Source: Undibacterium sp.
GTDB taxonomy: Bacteria; Pseudomonadota; Gammaproteobacteria; Burkholderiales; Burkholderiaceae_D
NCBI RefSeq assembly: GCF_030651495.1
Contig: NZ_JAUSFI010000042.1
Coordinates: forward strand, 1 to 44,274
Direction of reading: 5' to 3'
Length of the DNA stretch: 44,274 nt
The position numbers and the translations under genes are program-made. Within the stretch, counting starts at the first letter, position 1; each line of letters opens with the position of its first letter. Below, piece by piece: positions 37,743 to 44,274 of this stretch. The notes beneath the pieces were generated by a model. That model was given only the letters and a program-made list of their open reading frames with translations. It was not told the DNA's origin and did not search any database.

Positions 37743-38528
37743 CTAGGCGTAATGATTCTTCCATACACGCAATGCCGCAAAATGACTGGCGTCATCCTGT
37801 AGCGCCGGGATTTTTTCGCATGCCAGCAAGCGCGCGACCACGGCGGCTTCCCTGCTCCTTAAAAAAGGATTCGTTTGCTTCTCCAACTTCAACAAACTGG
37901 GCACGGTAGGCAAGCCATCTTGCCGCTTGGCCTGCTCCGCAATCATGCGTTGCTGTAGCAAGGCATTTTCTGGCTCGACTTCCAGTGCAAAACGCAGATT
38001 GGATAAGGTGTATTCATGCGCGCAATACACCAAACTGTCATCCGGTAGCGCCGCGAGCTTATCGAGTGAATCAAGCATCTGACTCGCCGTTCCTTCAAAC
38101 AGGCGACCACAGCCGCCGGCAAACAAGGTGTCGCCGCAAAATAGCCAGTGCTGCACGGGTGCAAAGTAAGCGATATGGCCTAGCGTATGGCCAGGCACAG
38201 CAATCACATCTAAAGTAAGATTCAGCTCTGGCAAGTGCACGCTATCACCTTGATGTAAGGCATGCGTCACGGCGGCAATATTGTCATTGGCGGGACCGTA
38301 AACCGGTACCGCGGCATGCCTGAGCAAGGCAGGTACGCCGCCAATGTGGTCAGCATGATGATGCGTCAGTAAGATAGCGGACAACACCAGATGATGCTGT
38401 GCCAGCGCAGCGAGTATGGCGTCAGCGTCACCGGGATCGACCGCGACGGCATACTTGCCATCGTGGATAATCCACAGATAGTTGTCGTCAAATGCGGGGA
38501 CGTTTAATATACTCAGGGTATTCTTCAT
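37743..38528 (-). CDS. gloB: Hydroxyacylglutathione hydrolase (glyoxalase II)
   Basis: A 261-aa metallo-beta-lactamase-fold enzyme that splits S-lactoylglutathione to lactate and glutathione, the second step of methylglyoxal detoxification. The metal motif [11 protein letters not shown] spans residues 54-64 (H56, H58, D60, H61), with further ligands in [12 protein letters not shown] and [10 protein letters not shown]. The C-terminal substrate-binding domain ends in LRVWKNHYA. It is divergent from the methyltransferase gene, with only 25 bp between the start codons. Confidence 0.96.
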   Translation of the reverse strand: MKNTLSILNVPAFDDNYLWIIHDGKYAVAVDPGDADAILAALAQHHLVLSAILLTHHHADHIGGVPALLRHAAVPVYGPANDNIAAVTHALHQGDSVHLPELNLTLDVIAVPGHTLGHIAYFAPVQHWLFCGDTLFAGGCGRLFEGTASQMLDSLDKLAALPDDSLVYCAHEYTLSNLRFALEVEPENALLQQRMIAEQAKRQDGLPTVPSLLKLEKQTNPFLRSREAAVVARLLACEKIPALQDDASHFAALRVWKNHYA

Positions 38529-38553
38529 AGCAATGCAGAAAAGGTAGTCGACG

Positions 38554-39327
38554 TTGAATCATTCCATTATAGACTTAGGCAGTTGGTTAGCGCAGCCTGC
38601 GGGCAGCTATATCCGTGCCTGGGAGCAGGCGATGCTGGAACAAGTGACGGCGGATATTTTTGGTTTTAATGCATTGCAAATAGGACAGCCGCAAATAAAT
38701 GCATTGGTCGCCAACCGCATGCCGCATAAATGGCTGACGAATACGTCCATTACCGACGCCACCAATACCGCCATGGGTGAAAGAAATGCGCCGACAGTAT
38801 TGCTGCACGACTTTGCCGAATTGCCGTTTGCCTCGCAAAGCATCGATCTGGTGGTCTTGCCGCACGTACTTGAATTTACCGCTGAACCGCATCAGGTCTT
38901 GCGTGAAGTGGAACGCATCCTCATCCCCGAAGGCCGGATAATTATCTGCGGCTTCAATCGCACCAGTTTGTGGGGCGCAAGGCAAATGACTGGGCGCATG
39001 ACAGGACATTATTTCCTGCCCAAAGAAGGTGAATTTATCAGTGCCACGCGCATGAAGGATTGGTTAAAATTACTTAATATGGAAGTCAAGCAAGCCGACT
39101 TCGGATGTTATGTTCCGCCGTATGAAACTGACAAATGGCTGCAACGTTTTACTTTTATGGAACAGATAGGCAAACGGTGGTGGCCCCATTTGGGCGCGGT
39201 GTATATGATGCAGGCAATTAAACGCGTTAAAGGAATGCATTTGATTGGCCCGGTATGGAAACACAAGCGCCTGCCGAACGGGCACGCAGTACCGGTCGCC
39301 AACAAAGTGAGTAAGCGTAATGAATAA
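38554..39327 (+). CDS. Class I SAM-dependent methyltransferase
   Basis: A 257-aa cytoplasmic methyltransferase of the Methyltransf_11 kind: [42 protein letters not shown] covers motifs II-III, and [12 protein letters not shown] follows. The glycine-rich SAM loop is degenerate ([14 protein letters not shown]). The gene starts with TTG at 38554, with AAAGG upstream, because the conserved [21 protein letters not shown]-terminus begins there and the next ATG is 26 codons in. The position beside gloB and rnhA is conserved in betaproteobacteria; the substrate is unknown. Confidence 0.88.
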   Translation: MNHSIIDLGSWLAQPAGSYIRAWEQAMLEQVTADIFGFNALQIGQPQINALVANRMPHKWLTNTSITDATNTAMGERNAPTVLLHDFAELPFASQSIDLVVLPHVLEFTAEPHQVLREVERILIPEGRIIICGFNRTSLWGARQMTGRMTGHYFLPKEGEFISATRMKDWLKLLNMEVKQADFGCYVPPYETDKWLQRFTFMEQIGKRWWPHLGAVYMMQAIKRVKGMHLIGPVWKHKRLPNGHAVPVANKVSKRNE

Positions 39328-39372
39328 GCGCAATAAGTAAGTAAAATAAATTAGCAAAGCAAATGAACAAAA

Positions 39373-39807
39373 ATGGATAAAATCAAGATTTATACCGATG
39401 GCGCATGCAAGGGTAACCCTGGCATAGGCGGTTGGGGGGCCTTACTAGTTGCAGGAACAAAAGAAAAGGAATTGTTTGGCGGCGAAAAAGACAGCACCAA
39501 TAACCGTATGGAATTGATGGCGGTAATACAGGCGCTGGGCGTACTAAAACGCCCTTGCGAAATCGCTTTGCATACCGATAGCCAATACGTCTTGAAGGGC
39601 ATTACCGAATGGATACAGGGCTGGAAGGCCAAGGGTTGGAAAACCGCTTCCAGGACTCCGGTGAAAAACGTCGATTTATGGCAGGCTCTGGATGCAGCGC
39701 GCACGACCCACAAGATAGAATGGATATGGGTCAGGGGACATTCAGGACACCCTGAAAATGAACGCGCCGATCAACTCGCCAATCGTGGCGTAGAGTCGGT
39801 ACGCTGA
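39373..39807 (+). CDS. rnhA: Ribonuclease HI
   Basis: A 144-aa endonuclease that cleaves RNA in RNA-DNA hybrids. All four catalytic carboxylates are visible: D9 ([11 protein letters not shown]), E47 (NNRMELMA), D69 (HTDSQYV) and D133 (NERADQLAN), with the catalytic histidine in RGHSGHPEN. Length and sequence are standard. It follows the methyltransferase by 45 bp. The dnaQ gene often found next to rnhA in this group is not present here. Confidence 0.97.
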   Translation: MDKIKIYTDGACKGNPGIGGWGALLVAGTKEKELFGGEKDSTNNRMELMAVIQALGVLKRPCEIALHTDSQYVLKGITEWIQGWKAKGWKTASRTPVKNVDLWQALDAARTTHKIEWIWVRGHSGHPENERADQLANRGVESVR

Positions 39808-39814
39808 TGAAGCA

Positions 39815-40290
39815 TGCTGTCAATTTGGTTTAAAACGCACACTGCGGCAAGGATAATGGCATGCACATAAAATTCTCCGGCCCCACCTCTTTGAACGCCA
39901 GCGCTAACTCTTTATCTGCGCGCTAAATGTTGTGCGTCAGCCAATATCGCGGCAACTCAGCCGCATTGGCTGCCACCTCGCCTCCGCCACACTCGAACGC
40001 CTCTTGCGGAATAAGTTTTACTTATCCGATAGCGTATCCATCCGGCGAAATAGAGAACCCTGGGAAGACGTCTTTCCTCTCTCATCGCCGGGCTTGCAAT
40101 AGATAACACGGTCGTAAACTGCTGCCCCTGAAATGTGGCTAAGCCAACAAAGGCAGACATCACACTGTCATCGGCACATCAATAACTTCGCTGCTCTTCA
40201 AATACAAATCATCTTCCCTATCAAGATACGCCACCGCGAACTTGAGAATAATCAAATTAGCCGCAATCCGGCCTGTTCGCCAATCCGATA
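39815..40290 (-). pseudogene. Probable decayed gene remnant, family not identified
   Basis: Coding-like stretches on the minus strand are broken by stops and frame changes: RIAANLIILKFAVAYLDRE followed by DDLYLKSSEVIDVP (to a stop near 40155), then MSAFVGLATFQGQQFTTVL in another frame, then VFPGFSISPDGYAIG, and ADKELALAFKEVGPENF near 39900. No single frame runs through. I cannot name the family. It may be the scar of an exchange that brought in the downstream glycosyltransferase trio. Confidence 0.3.
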
Positions 40291-40378
40291 ACAACAAATA
40301 ATATGTTTTTTATACCAATTAACATATTTATATTTTTATGGATTAAACTTTTTGGCATCATCATTGGGGGGGAGTGAA

Positions 40379-41194
40379 ATGCTCGCGAATAAAAAGGTTG
40401 CAGTAGTATTGCCTGCATACAATGCAGCAAAAACTTTACGTCAAACCTATGAGGAGATTCCTCACGACATCGTTGATTATGTCATTTTGGTCGACGACCA
40501 TAGCAATGATGATACGGCTGAAATGGCTCGCTCATTAGGCATAGAAACCATTCGGCACAACAAAAATCTGGGATATGGCGGCAATCAGAAAACCTGTTAT
40601 TCCGCAGCGTTGATGCGGGGGGCCGATATTGTGGTGATGTTGCATCCTGATTATCAATATACGCCCAAATTGGTCACGGCGATGGTCTCCATGATCGCTT
40701 CGGAACAGTTTGACGTAGTTCTCGCCTCCCGCATCCTTGGGCGTGGCGCCCTGGTTGGTGGCATGCCTAGGTATAAATATATCGCCAACCGTGCGCTCAC
40801 TTTTTTCCAGAATATATTAATCGGTCAAAAGCTCTCCGAATATCATACCGGTTATCGGGCATGGAGCCGAAAAGTGTTGGAAACATTGCCATTGAAAAAT
40901 TGTTCGAATGACTTTGTGTTTGATAACCAGATGTTGGCACAATGCGCTTTTTTTGGTTTTCAGATTGGCGAGATTAGTTGTCCAACCAAATATTTCAAAG
41001 ACGCCTCATCAATCAGTTTCCGTCGCAGCGTCATATATGGTTTAGGTGTCGTAAAAACATCCCTTGAATACCGGCTGCAACGCATGGGGCTAGTCAATAA
41101 AGCCATATTTTCAGATAGCAATGAGGCTAGGCTACCGTTTTTCCACGAGTCAGACATCCATCCTTTACTGGTTAAATCTGAGATGCAGCCATGA
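40379..41194 (+). CDS. Family 2 glycosyltransferase (polyprenyl-phosphate type)
   Basis: A 271-aa GT-A-fold enzyme. The nucleotide-sugar motifs are VVLPAYNAAKTL, YVILVDDHSNDDT and a DXD-like HPDYQYTPK, followed by ILGRGALVGGMPRYKYIANR and EYHTGYRAWSRKVLE, the pattern of dolichol/undecaprenyl-phosphate sugar transferases. It lacks the C-terminal membrane helices found in many relatives. The ATG at 40379 is set by the GGGGGGAG ribosome site just upstream; a longer reading from 40352 would bury it. The stop overlaps the next gene's ATG (ATGA), so the trio is translated as a unit. Confidence 0.9.
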   Translation: MLANKKVAVVLPAYNAAKTLRQTYEEIPHDIVDYVILVDDHSNDDTAEMARSLGIETIRHNKNLGYGGNQKTCYSAALMRGADIVVMLHPDYQYTPKLVTAMVSMIASEQFDVVLASRILGRGALVGGMPRYKYIANRALTFFQNILIGQKLSEYHTGYRAWSRKVLETLPLKNCSNDFVFDNQMLAQCAFFGFQIGEISCPTKYFKDASSISFRRSVIYGLGVVKTSLEYRLQRMGLVNKAIFSDSNEARLPFFHESDIHPLLVKSEMQP

Positions 41195-41946
41195 TTTCTA
41201 CGCCCTATTCGACTAAGTCAAAGTCATCAGGGCGCTGGATAGTGGCTGCATGCTTGTTCAGCTTGATGCTGACTGGCCTCATCCTTGCGCGCATATCGCC
41301 AGATATAATCATAAGAGAAGGCGAACGCCTGATCAACGAGATTCGCAGCCTTGGCGTCCAAGGCCTTATCTTGTTTGCCTCTTTGCAAATCATCGCGGCC
41401 GTCAGCGGGATCTTTCCGGCATCACTCTTAGTCGTCGCGGCGGGTGCCATCTATGGGATATCAGCGGGTTTTCTGCTGTCGGCCATTACAGTCATGACGG
41501 GTGCTGATCTCGCATTTCAACTCAGCCGCTCACTATTTCGACAAAGCATTTTTAGATGGATGTCCCGCCACTCTAAATTCCGCATTCTCGAGCAACTGAT
41601 CGCCCAAGATGGATGGAAGCTAGTTTGCTTATTGAGGATTTCTCCAGTTATGCCGTTTTCCGCCACGAGTTACCTTCTCGGTTTATCTCAAATCAGTCAT
41701 CGCGACTATGTCCTGGGCACCCTGGCTTCGTTGCCTGCGCTGTTCGGCTACGTGCTTATGGGGGCACTCACTGATGCCGGGCTATCCGTCTGGATGCAAG
41801 GAAAATCTCCGATACGTATGACACTGCTTGTTGTCGGCGGGATAGCAACCATCGCGTTAACGATTCGGCTGATACAGGGATTCATCAAGCTAAGTTTGGC
41901 TGCGCCAATGAAGGATAACGATAGAGTAATTGCTGACAAGGAATAA
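41191..41946 (+). CDS. TVP38/TMEM64 (VTT-domain) membrane protein
   Basis: A 251-aa inner-membrane protein with about six hydrophobic segments. The VTT/DedA-like core is plain: GIFPASLLVVAAGAIYG, SAITVMTGADLAFQLSRSL, and LLRISPVMPFSATSYLLGL, the R-P-P re-entrant segment. Some DedA-superfamily members have been shown to recycle undecaprenyl phosphate; for TVP38-type bacterial proteins the role is less clear. Its ATG overlaps the glycosyltransferase stop by 4 nt, suggesting a linked job in handling a lipid carrier. Confidence 0.88.
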   Translation: MISTPYSTKSKSSGRWIVAACLFSLMLTGLILARISPDIIIREGERLINEIRSLGVQGLILFASLQIIAAVSGIFPASLLVVAAGAIYGISAGFLLSAITVMTGADLAFQLSRSLFRQSIFRWMSRHSKFRILEQLIAQDGWKLVCLLRISPVMPFSATSYLLGLSQISHRDYVLGTLASLPALFGYVLMGALTDAGLSVWMQGKSPIRMTLLVVGGIATIALTIRLIQGFIKLSLAAPMKDNDRVIADKE

Positions 41947-41967
41947 TCCTATGATTCTGCACGCCGA

Positions 41968-43725
41968 ATGAAAAGGTTGAATATGAATAATCAAGCAAGT
42001 TCTGTTACCCATACTAGGGTGAATGTCAGAATGCTTAGTTTCGATTACCGCCCCACAAAAGTTGCCGATTATTTTGTCGTGGTTTTTCCTGCGTTTTTAG
42101 TCCTTGTCTTGTCCCTATGGTTCTATACAGGGTCGCATGGATCAGATGATTTGGGCTATGCGGATCTGGCATATTCGATGCTGGACCCTACCCAAGCAAA
42201 TGGCCCAGCAGGGCATCATGCGGGACGAGTAGGGATGACGATACCGTTAGCGGGAGTATTCGCCCTTTTTGGCGTCAACGATTACTCACTGTCTTTATTA
42301 TCCATGCTCAGTACCGTGGTAACAGCGGGACTATTGGCGAAGCTCACACAAAGATCGTTTGGGAACATGGCGGCGATAATCGCGGGATGTTTATATGCTT
42401 TTTTCCCACCGACTATTAATCTTGCATCAGATTTCATTCCAGAACCCCTTCTCAACCTTGAGCTTACGCTGGCCAGTGTTCTGTTTCTTGGTACGTTAGG
42501 TCAAGAGACTGGGGCAGGAATAAAAAACTATCTGGCTGGATTGTTGATTGGCGCCGCCTACCTGACCACCGAGGTTGGGGCGTTGATGGTCGGTGTTTTT
42601 GCCATTTATTTATTGGTAAGCCGCCAGTTTCGTCCAGTTCATCTGTGGGTATTGGCTGGATTCCTGACGGTGTTTTGCGCTGAGTTACTGGGACACGCGA
42701 TCATCCACGGAAATGCATTTTACCGCTATTCGCTGGGGGCAAAATACATGGAAGATCCGATGCTGGTGTCTGCCAATGCGGATCTGGCCTACCGGCTATT
42801 TAAAAGTTACCCCTCATACTTTGTGTATCCCAATTGGGAGTTTGGAATATCCGGGCCACTACTATTGATCGCTGGCGTCTATGGCGTGGTCAAATTTCGC
42901 ACGTGTTCGTTTTTTGTCATTTGGGCCGCGGTCATTTTTGTTTTCTACAATTTCATAAGCGTCAGCATGTCACATTATGTGGTTTTGCCGGCGGCATCGC
43001 GCCTGATCAATCCTGGATGCCTTCCTTTGCTAGTGTTGGCCGGAGTGGCTTTATCTGATCTATGGCAAACACTCAATCGACGGGCCGGGCCTCAAATTAA
43101 AACGTTGTCCATGGCAGTGATCGTCACTCTGTTGGGTGGCCAAATTTTGGTGTCACTACTATGTATGAGTCTACTTGATAAACGAGGTGGATTTACCGGA
43201 CTGCTAGCACGCAACGTCGAGATGGCAAGTGTGCGCTTGCAGAATATCCCTGCACTTACCCTGATATCCGATGGGCAATCTGCCAGGCTGTTCAAATATT
43301 ATAGACAGTACAGGCCGCAAGATTCTTACATTGATATGAAGTCTGCAGTGGACGCGCTAGGACAGAATTCCAAAATTGATCAACAAAAGCCAATTTTTGC
43401 GTTATTGAATATGCCATTACTCTATGAAAAAAATCTCACTGGAGGTCTGTATGGCGGGGGGCTAAGCTTGAATAATGACGCAATCGCGCTTACCCAATGG
43501 ATAGTTGATCACTGTGGACTAATTTTTTCTGCAAACGTCGACACCGGTCAGTCTATTTTTGAAAAAAAGTTTGGCCATGCCCGGATAGAAAAACTGCTGA
43601 ATATAAAAAACCACGGCAACAATGAAAACGACACGTTGACAAAGGTCAAGGTTTTCCAATGCGGCGATCCGGCAAGAGCAAATGACGCCCGCCCCAACGA
43701 TGCCACGCAGATTATTCAGCGTTAA
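41968..43725 (+). CDS. GT39/PMT-like polytopic membrane glycosyltransferase
   Basis: A 585-aa protein with about ten hydrophobic segments in the first 400 residues and a soluble periplasmic tail. The first helix (ADYFVVVFPAFLVLVLSLWF) is followed by GSHGSDDLGYADLAYSML, where the acidic pair matches the catalytic loop of ArnT/PMT-type (GT-C) enzymes that use polyprenyl-phosphate sugars. Overall similarity to named members looks weak, so the family is inferred from topology and this loop. An ATG at 41983 (MNNQASS) has a better ribosome site (AAAGG, 6 nt spacing) than the one at 41968, which is the longest reading. Confidence 0.72.
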   Translation: MKRLNMNNQASSVTHTRVNVRMLSFDYRPTKVADYFVVVFPAFLVLVLSLWFYTGSHGSDDLGYADLAYSMLDPTQANGPAGHHAGRVGMTIPLAGVFALFGVNDYSLSLLSMLSTVVTAGLLAKLTQRSFGNMAAIIAGCLYAFFPPTINLASDFIPEPLLNLELTLASVLFLGTLGQETGAGIKNYLAGLLIGAAYLTTEVGALMVGVFAIYLLVSRQFRPVHLWVLAGFLTVFCAELLGHAIIHGNAFYRYSLGAKYMEDPMLVSANADLAYRLFKSYPSYFVYPNWEFGISGPLLLIAGVYGVVKFRTCSFFVIWAAVIFVFYNFISVSMSHYVVLPAASRLINPGCLPLLVLAGVALSDLWQTLNRRAGPQIKTLSMAVIVTLLGGQILVSLLCMSLLDKRGGFTGLLARNVEMASVRLQNIPALTLISDGQSARLFKYYRQYRPQDSYIDMKSAVDALGQNSKIDQQKPIFALLNMPLLYEKNLTGGLYGGGLSLNNDAIALTQWIVDHCGLIFSANVDTGQSIFEKKFGHARIEKLLNIKNHGNNENDTLTKVKVFQCGDPARANDARPNDATQIIQR

Positions 43726-44154
43726 GGGTGACACTTGAAACGCGGAATGGCGCATACATGAATCGATCGAAACCTTGGCGTGCATCTCGAATGCGCAATC
43801 CCCATGCGGCTTACAGCAGCTTTTTAGCCTGCAAGCCGCATGGGGATTTATATGAACGCCTCCCTTTTGCCAAGGTTTTTTTCATGTTTTGTTCAACAGG
43901 CTAGTTTGCAGTTTTATATCCGGCCTTGTTGCAGGGCTTAATTCTGCGGGCCTTAATGGAATCTGCTGACTCACACCTCATTTGCGTGGCGGGCTAAAAG
44001 CCCAAATCCCCATACAGGTTTAGTGAATCACGGTCTTACCTATTTACCATTACACTCAAATCGCCTTGCTCAACGCTGATCTTCGCCATCCTCACTTCTG
44101 ACGTGCTACTTCTTTCCTTGCTAAACAGCTTTTCCTTCTTAATTTCCGTCGTGC
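43726..44154. other. Intergenic region with REP-like palindrome and presumed IS110 right end
   Basis: No gene is found in these 429 bp. They contain the second palindrome (43797-43848), a small hairpin GGGCT/AGCCC (43991-44003) and AATCCCCAT at 44005-44013, which matches one half of the palindrome. The stretch from about 44014 to 44154 is probably the non-coding 3' end of the IS110 element. Confidence 0.45.
43797..43848. repeat. REP-like palindrome, copy 2
   Basis: The arms AATCCCCATGCGGCTT (43797-43812) and AAGCCGCATGGGGATT (43833-43848) are exact inverted repeats with a 20-nt loop. The segment GCCTGCAAGCCGCATGGG is shared with the palindrome at 28829-28901. It sits 71 bp after the GT39-like gene and could also slow transcription, though no T-run follows. 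Confidence 0.85.
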
Positions 44155-44274
44155 TTAACTTGCTCTGGCACTGACGAAACTGCCTTCGTACTGCCGATCG
44201 TGCGCTAGCAGCGCCCAGATCGTCCTTGCCATTTTGTTCGCCAGCGCGACCGTCACGACATTCTTTGGCCGGCG
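44155..44274 (-). CDS. IS110-family transposase, C-terminal end only (partial)
   Basis: The last 39 codons of a minus-strand gene enter from the right edge: NVVTVALANKMARTIWALLAH, then DRQYEGSF and a TAA at 44155-44157. The V-A-L-A-N-K-x-A-R-x-x-W-A-L-L segment is the characteristic end of IS110-type (transposase_20) enzymes, which move by RNA-guided recombination. The catalytic DEDD part lies outside the window, so activity cannot be judged. Confidence 0.85.
   Translation of the reverse strand, partial: RRPKNVVTVALANKMARTIWALLAHDRQYEGSFVSARAS

Overview
The window looks like chromosome of a Gram-negative betaproteobacterium, most likely Burkholderiales and probably the Oxalobacteraceae side. 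The reasons are the rpsU-yqeY-dnaG-rpoD block, an RpoD with a long Lys/Ala-rich N-terminus and a Glu-rich tract, the earP-efp pair that places an Arg at EF-P position 32, and the gloB / methyltransferase / rnhA cluster. This is judged from protein sequence as I read it; no search was run, and the genus is not determined.

Region 1 (1-15358, minus) is a single uninterrupted reading frame of at least 5119 codons that leaves the window at its left edge. It encodes a giant exported filamentous adhesin of the leukotoxin LktA-like type, with a signal peptide, an FHA-like N-terminal domain and a very long repetitive Gly/Ala/Asn-rich beta-helix-like passenger. Divergent from it lies a two-component pair (NarL/LuxR-type regulator and 7TM-type histidine kinase, 15850-18442) that is a plausible, unproven, local regulator. 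A SapC-family gene follows.

Region 2 (20064-26154, minus) is the housekeeping core: a CAU-anticodon tRNA, rpoD, dnaG, yqeY and rpsU, with recognisable promoters and terminators. Region 3 (26274-34998) holds a flavoprotein of the HI0933/BaiN type, a stand-alone siroheme/cobalamin methyltransferase, a CbiM-like membrane protein, a four-gene tripartite-type ABC exporter operon and a spermidine-synthase-like protein. Region 4 (35156-39807) has a small Pro/Ala-rich protein, efp and its rhamnosyltransferase earP, gloB, a SAM methyltransferase and rnhA.

Region 5 (39808-44274) looks accessory. It starts with a decayed gene remnant, followed by a tightly packed trio (GT2 glycosyltransferase, TVP38/VTT membrane protein, GT39-like membrane glycosyltransferase) that could form a compact lipid-linked-sugar glycosylation pathway. 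It ends with a REP-like palindrome and the 3' end of an IS110-family transposase.

The intergenic DNA carries several structured elements: two related long palindromes (28829 and 43797), a 106-bp MITE-like element with perfect 15-bp ends (35002), an 85-bp element with 11-bp inverted ends (35555), and a 14-bp tandem duplication that builds a chain of TGA/ATG overlaps between two permease genes (30865-30896). Three genes (sapC-like, dnaG, the methyltransferase at 38554) start with TTG.
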